This document shows, one piece after another, positions 59,559 through 64,000 of a stretch of 64,000 bases of DNA. Source of the DNA: Zerene cesonia. Taxonomy: Eukaryota; Arthropoda; Insecta; Lepidoptera; Pieridae. A program made the position numbers and the translations under genes. The notes beneath the pieces were generated by a model, which saw nothing but the letters and a program-made list of their open reading frames with translations, searched no databases and was not told the DNA's origin. Where the stretch lies: the NCBI RefSeq assembly GCF_012273895.1, contig NC_052106.1:7998001-8062000 (forward strand), written 5' to 3'. Each line of letters begins with the position of its first letter. The first letter of the stretch is position 1.

Positions 59559-60138
59559 TTTTATATTATTCGCTACAGCGACATCTGCAAGATAAGTTTA
59601 GATATGTTTTACACTAATAAAAATGTACTCCATAACATATACTAAATTCATAAAAGTTATAAACACCATGCGTCTTTATTTCAGAGGGTTGTTGCTTGTA
59701 GTAGATAAAAAGTAGGTCATTTATAACTCTATAATATAATATAAAAAAGTTTACAAATAAACTTCCTTTCGTTAGCAACTATGGAACAATTTCATTATAA
59801 ATGTCCATTTCAAATTCGAAGTGCGGGATATTTCCATTATGATTGTAAAAGCAATAAAAGGCGGGAAAATTGCTGAAATGGATGATGGATGTTTCTCAGC
59901 GACATATTGTCATCAGCTACAACGATATAGTATTTTACAAGATGTGACCCATTTAATTTAATCTTTATTGTCTATACTTCTATAATACATTCACGCTTTT
60001 ATTAGCTTCACCTGCATATTTGTATGTATTTTACTATTTAATGGGTCAATGGGTGGCTGTCAATACAATAATTTCATTAGTTTATCTTATTATTCTGATT
60101 ATTAATACGTTATATTAACTTCTCTCGTTTCTTTTATA

Positions 60139-60300
60139 CAAGGGGTTGCCCGCGACTTCGGCTACGATCTATTGTTAAAGGTTTATTTCCCTGAAAATCC
60201 AGGAATTTTTGCACCATTGCTCCATCCAGTATCTATGTTATAAGCCCTTGTAAATACAAAAAATGATAGATGGATGTAATTTAATATTGTTTATATTAGA
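60139..60300. repeat. Repeat relic (GGGTTGCCCGCGACTTCGGC)
   Basis: Starts with the TTGCCCGCGACTTC motif common to lepidopteran dispersed repeats; body degraded. Confidence 0.35.
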
Positions 60301-60519
60301 AACATTCAATCTTCATAAACTTTCTAATTCCGTTTTGCAAAATATCAACTAAAAATTAATAAAAGAAACGACAGAGTGAAAATCTCCCATTCTATAATTA
60401 AATCGATAGTCTAAAAAAATGGTGATGTTTGTCATATTTTTACTTGAAAATACTGAATGGATTTGGTGAGTTTTTAGATTGCATATTGACCTCTGAGTGC
60501 GCCCATACCTAAACCAGAT

Positions 60520-60600
60520 ACTGAGAAGCCAGAAAGCAGTGACTTCAATTTCATGGTGGATGTCCTTAGTTCGATTCCCACATAAATGTCGACCAAGTCT
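60520..60600 (+). repeat. tRNA-like B-box fragment
   Basis: GTCCTTAGTTCGATTCCCAC is B-box-like; no partner A-box or stem confirms a tRNA. Confidence 0.25.
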
Positions 60601-60745
60601 TTTATTTATTTATTTATGACGATTGATTGTACACAGTCCCAGTATACATAACACATTAACATGGCGAGTGCACAAAAGGCGACCTTATTGCTAAAAAGCA
60701 ATCTCTTCCAGGCAATCATAATAAGATATGTAAGAGGATCGTTAA
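60601..60745 (+). repeat. LINE-like 3' fragment (AACATGGCGAGTGCAC)
   Basis: TTTATTTATTTATGACG, CATGGCGAGTGCACAAAAGG, CGACCTTATTGCTAAAAAGC and AATCTCTTCCAGGCAATC: a tract widespread in Lepidoptera. Confidence 0.55.
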
Positions 60746-61199
60746 ACGCAAAGGCGCAATGAAAGTAAAATCATATAAAAACATATCCAAAATAATAAAT
60801 CGTTTACCACATAGCTAAGGATGAATTATGATACAGTTCATCTCAAATATAAGGTCTTAATCCCCACAACATACACCAAGGTTACATTTAAAATTTTCCT
60901 TATTATAACCGCGAATAGGCAAGCATTTTAATTACACCCAAAGTTTTTCGTACGTTGAAGATTAAAATTTTGCTAAGCGTTTCTAATTGCCACTATTTCG
61001 CGTTTAAAATGGAAATTACAGTACTGTAATGTTTTTCAGCGGTGAAAAATGACGAAGTATTTACGTTAGAACATTTCTGGACCACGCTATGAGGTCGCGC
61101 TCGGAACGCAGCGGTTTTGCGTCTAGTTTGTAATCAATTTCTTTCATTCCATTGTGATTGTACATAAACAAACATACAAGTAATCTAAGTATTCATGTT

Positions 61200-61445
61200 T
61201 TTTAACTGACGTTCCCAAAAAGAGGAGGTTCTCAATTCGACTGCATTTAATTATTATAAACAAACATACAACTAACTAACGTTGATTGGTCGTATATTTT
61301 TAACCGATATTCTTAAAATGAAGGAGGTTCTTAATTCGACTGTATATTTTTTATATATTTTTTTTTAGCTTTACTCGATATCTCCGAGAGTTATAAACTT
61401 ATTAACGTATTTCTTTTTGTGATTGATGTCATTATACGAAATTGT
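61200..61445 (+). repeat. AACCGACTTC-family, two partial copies in tandem
   Basis: TTTTTAACTGACGTTCCCAA with GGTTCTCAATTCGACTGCAT, then TTTTAACCGATATTCTTAAA with GGTTCTTAATTCGACTGTAT, about 105 bases apart. Confidence 0.6.
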
Positions 61446-61905
61446 TAATATTTGATCCCATTTCAGATTCTGGATGGTATGCCGGAGTTTGGCAATATGA
61501 CATGAGTTCGAACCCCGCTTCGAGATTAAATTGTTTCTATTCTTAAAAATTTCTCATGTATGAAGCATTTAACTGCTTTAAAACTAAAAAATTAAACGTA
61601 TACGTAAAATTAATTAAAAAAAAAAATCAAAATAGACACACCGAATTCATTTTGAACATCCTAACAAAATACTACTCAATAAGCACTTCACCTACCATTT
61701 CTTATTCTGTAACTCCACCAATGTACCTACCGTCCCACAATTCAGTTATAATCCTAAATATACAACCTAACACACACATTGAAAGAATCAACTTAACTGT
61801 ATCACTTCGCTTTATACAGATTACATGTTAGAAAAATATTTAATCGTATCGAACCTAGTCAGGATAATAAGATAAACTCATGAAATTGTTACCGACATCG
61901 GGGGT

Positions 61906-62000
61906 CGGTAAGTGTACAAAGTTTGTATAAATCTGTCCGTTTAAAGTGGGTCAGAAACAAGCTTAAATGAGTCTGTTACATATATACATACAGGTGAATT
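61906..62000 (+). repeat. AACCGACTTC-family fragment
   Basis: TCTGTCCGTTTAAAGTGGGT, TGAGTCTGTTACATATATAC and ACAGGTGAATTTCAAATTCA, as at 22155-22230. Confidence 0.5.
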
Positions 62001-62108
62001 TCAAATTCATTTAACCATTGCTTGAACACATATATTAGATGCTGTTTTATAAATATCTGGTAACAGAATTCGCCATTTGAACTAGCATGCCATCATACTT
62101 ATTATATA

Positions 62109-62313
62109 CTAGCTGCGCCCCACGGTTTCAGCCGTGTACGTCTGTATCCCGTAGGAATATCGGGATTAAAAGTTGCCTCTATGTTGTTCCAGTTATCCAG
62201 CTGTCTACGTATAAAATTTCATTGCAATCGGTTCAGTAGTTTTTACGTGAAAGAGTAACAAACACACACGTCTTTACAAACTTTCGCATATATAATATTA
62301 GTTCGAAGTAGGA
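62109..62313 (-). mobile_element. Helitron-like family A, full length, minus strand
   Basis: A|CTAGCTGCGCCCCACGGTT; the body to TAATATTAGTTCGAAGTAGGA|T carries a small insertion near the 5' end. Confidence 0.8.
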
Positions 62314-63111
62314 TGAGATAGGATTGTTATTAAATACAAATGAAGCTAAAAAATAATTATAATAAAAATAATATGTTAATTAAAAGGAATCTAATCCAAA
62401 GTTGAACATAGTTTTCAACCAAGCTATCGTAATGAGGGACTTGCAATTAAAAAAAACATAATCTAACCTCAGAATTAATTATGATAAGATATAACGACCC
62501 TCGTTGAAAGTAAATTAAAAAATTGCGGACTAGTTATTTCACAAGATATTTCAACGTTTTTATAATTATTTAAAATCGCTTTGCAGAACTTGAGTTTTTA
62601 ATAACATCGCGCGTAATAGTAATTTATGATTCATATCATCATAGATAACATAATACTATACGTATTATTATAAATTTGTTAGGACTTTTAATTAATAATA
62701 ATCTTCGAGGATATTAAAATTGATTTAATAATGAAGCGTAATTTGAAAACATCTAACGAATATTAAATGATCGTATTTAAGGCGAAAATCAAACTATTTC
62801 AATTCTTATATTAAGAGGAAGTATCACTTCAATTTCTAAAATGGCAACCATTTCCTACTATTAATAACATCACGTCAATAGTTTGAAAACCCACGAAGTT
62901 ATCGAGTATCAAAATCAAATAAACACAATTGTATTGAGACCCTTTTTTTTGGAACATCAGTTAAAATTAAAAATAACTAAAATCTTTTTGGCATTGATTG
63001 CAAGATTAGCTACAAATTCAGACTATTGGTGTTTTGCACTTAATTTTATGGACTTTAATACAGATATTAATTTTTGTAGACGAAATACACCGCACATACT
63101 ACTTATATTAT
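62314..63111. other. Non-coding DNA
   Basis: AT-rich; nothing recognised. Confidence 0.5.
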
Positions 63112-63113
63112 AA

Positions 63114-63155
63114 ACTAGCTGCGCCCCGCGGTTTCACCCGCGTAAGTCCATATCC
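63114..63155 (-). mobile_element. Helitron-like family A, 3' tip only, minus strand
   Basis: CTAGCTGCGCCCCGCGGTTT then CACCCGCGTAAGTCC, cut off where a plus-strand copy begins at 63157. Confidence 0.8.
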
Positions 63156-63156
63156 A

Positions 63157-63356
63157 TCCTACTAATATTATAAATGCGAAAGTTTGTAAGGATGTGTGTG
63201 TGTTTGTTACTCTTTCGCGCAAAAACTGCTGAACCGATTGCAATGAAATTTGGTACGTAGATAGCTGGACAACTGGAATAACATATAGGCAACTTTTTAT
63301 CCCGATATTCCTAGAGGTTTCGGACTTACGCGGGTGAAACCGCGGGGCGCAACTAG
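63157..63356 (+). mobile_element. Helitron-like family A, full length, best-preserved copy
   Basis: A|TCCTACTAATATTATAAAT to GGGGCGCAACTAG|T. The hairpin CGCGG (63329-63333), loop GTGAAA, CCGCG (63340-63344) ends 8 bases before CTAG. 200 bases, no coding potential. Confidence 0.88.
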
Positions 63357-63612
63357 TTTAACCTAAACTAAAATTTATACGTGGCACAGTTAATTTGGAA
63401 TCCGGACAAAACCGCATACAAAAGCTAGTTTATTCGGTACTAGTTCGTAAAATTAGTCACGGAGACCCGAATAAGCCAGGAGTTAACAATAATGACGACA
63501 ATTGCCCTTTAGTTTCGCTTCTCTACGGGCTGGATTTCCACTCAATAAAATTATGTTATCTGTCCCTATGTTTGTTTTATCTGTGGCGTCTGAATGTAAT
63601 GTCATTTAATTT

Positions 63613-63705
63613 AGGTTACTGATATTATAACTGCAAAAGTAACTGTCTGTCGGTTACTTCTTCACATCTAAACCACTGAACGGGTTAGGATGAAAATTTT
63701 GGTAT
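63613..63705 (+). mobile_element. Helitron-like family G, truncated
   Basis: CTGATATTATAACTGCAAAA, GTAACTGTCTGTCGGTTACT and CACTGAACGGGTTAGGATGA parallel 23865-23950. Confidence 0.55.
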
Positions 63706-63897
63706 TTAATTTCAATTTTTTTTATTTATTTTAAGCCGACGCTTAGGCCATAGCAGTATTATATTATTATCTGTGGGCATGTGAAAAAATACCTATTTCT
63801 AAAACGGATTCAATAGTGTCTCCTAAGAATTAGAAAAAAAAACTAATTTATGATAACGAAACAACTAGCTTAAATACCTTTATATCTCATACATACA

Positions 63898-64000
63898 TCA
63901 CAATAACATTATAAATGTGAAGTGTTTTATTTGGATGTTTGTCCATCAATCACGCTGAAACTTGTGAACAGGTTATGAGGAATGGAATACAGATAGAGTA
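63898..64000 (+). mobile_element. Helitron-like family C, cut by the window end
   Basis: A|TCACAATAACATTATAAATG, TTGGATGTTTGTCCATCAAT, CACGCTGAAACTTGTGAACA and ATACAGATAGAGTA at the window edge. Confidence 0.7.

Noticed and set aside
1..64000. CRISPR arrays, bacterial operons or phage genes
   Set aside because: Repeats are dispersed transposon copies, not regularly spaced arrays; gene structure is eukaryotic throughout.

Overview
The window is eukaryotic, AT-rich, intron-rich DNA that reads as a lepidopteran (butterfly or moth) nuclear genome. The evidence is a long gene split into small exons by introns full of short non-autonomous transposons typical of Lepidoptera: Helitron-like elements ending in a small hairpin plus CTAG, tRNA-derived SINEs with a GATGAT tail, and LINE-like 3' fragments. 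The species cannot be fixed from this sequence.

The only protein-coding gene I can support is a Shaw-type (Kv3) voltage-gated potassium channel on the + strand, from the start codon at 24124 to a stop at 46207. The joined exons encode a T1 tetramerisation domain with an intact HX5CX20CC zinc site, six transmembrane segments with an S4 of four basic residues, a TVGYGD selectivity filter, a PVP hinge in S6, and a cytoplasmic C-terminus that is Gly/Pro-rich and then Ser/Asp/Glu/Lys-rich. Coding exons: 24124-24332, 28194-28311, 37213-37407, 38711-39391, 41248-41383, 43630-43755, a probable small alternative exon at 44873 (ending at 44893 or 44937), and the terminal coding exon 45849-46207. Predicted lengths are 607 aa without exon 7, 614 aa with its 21-nt form, and 513 aa with its 65-nt form, which shifts the frame. 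A splice-acceptor-like site just before the start codon suggests one or more untranslated exons further upstream that I could not locate.

Layout: 1-24123 is gene-poor and rich in repeat relics. 24124-46207 is the Shaw gene, with its largest introns after exons 1 and 2. 46208-48860 is 3' UTR and downstream DNA. 48861-49860 is an assembly gap of exactly 1000 N. 49861-53169 repeats 45585-48860 almost base for base, including the terminal Shaw exon, and both copies stop exactly at the gap edges, so this is most likely an unmerged contig overlap or two haplotypes and not a true duplication. 53170-64000 is again non-coding and transposon-rich.

No operon, CRISPR array, rRNA or convincing functional tRNA gene was seen, and no new multi-gene system. 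The most interesting observations are the frame-switching small exon near the Shaw C-terminus, the false duplication at the gap, several inverted (tail-outward) Helitron pairs, a chimeric Helitron, and a perfect 20-bp-arm hairpin just inside intron 5.
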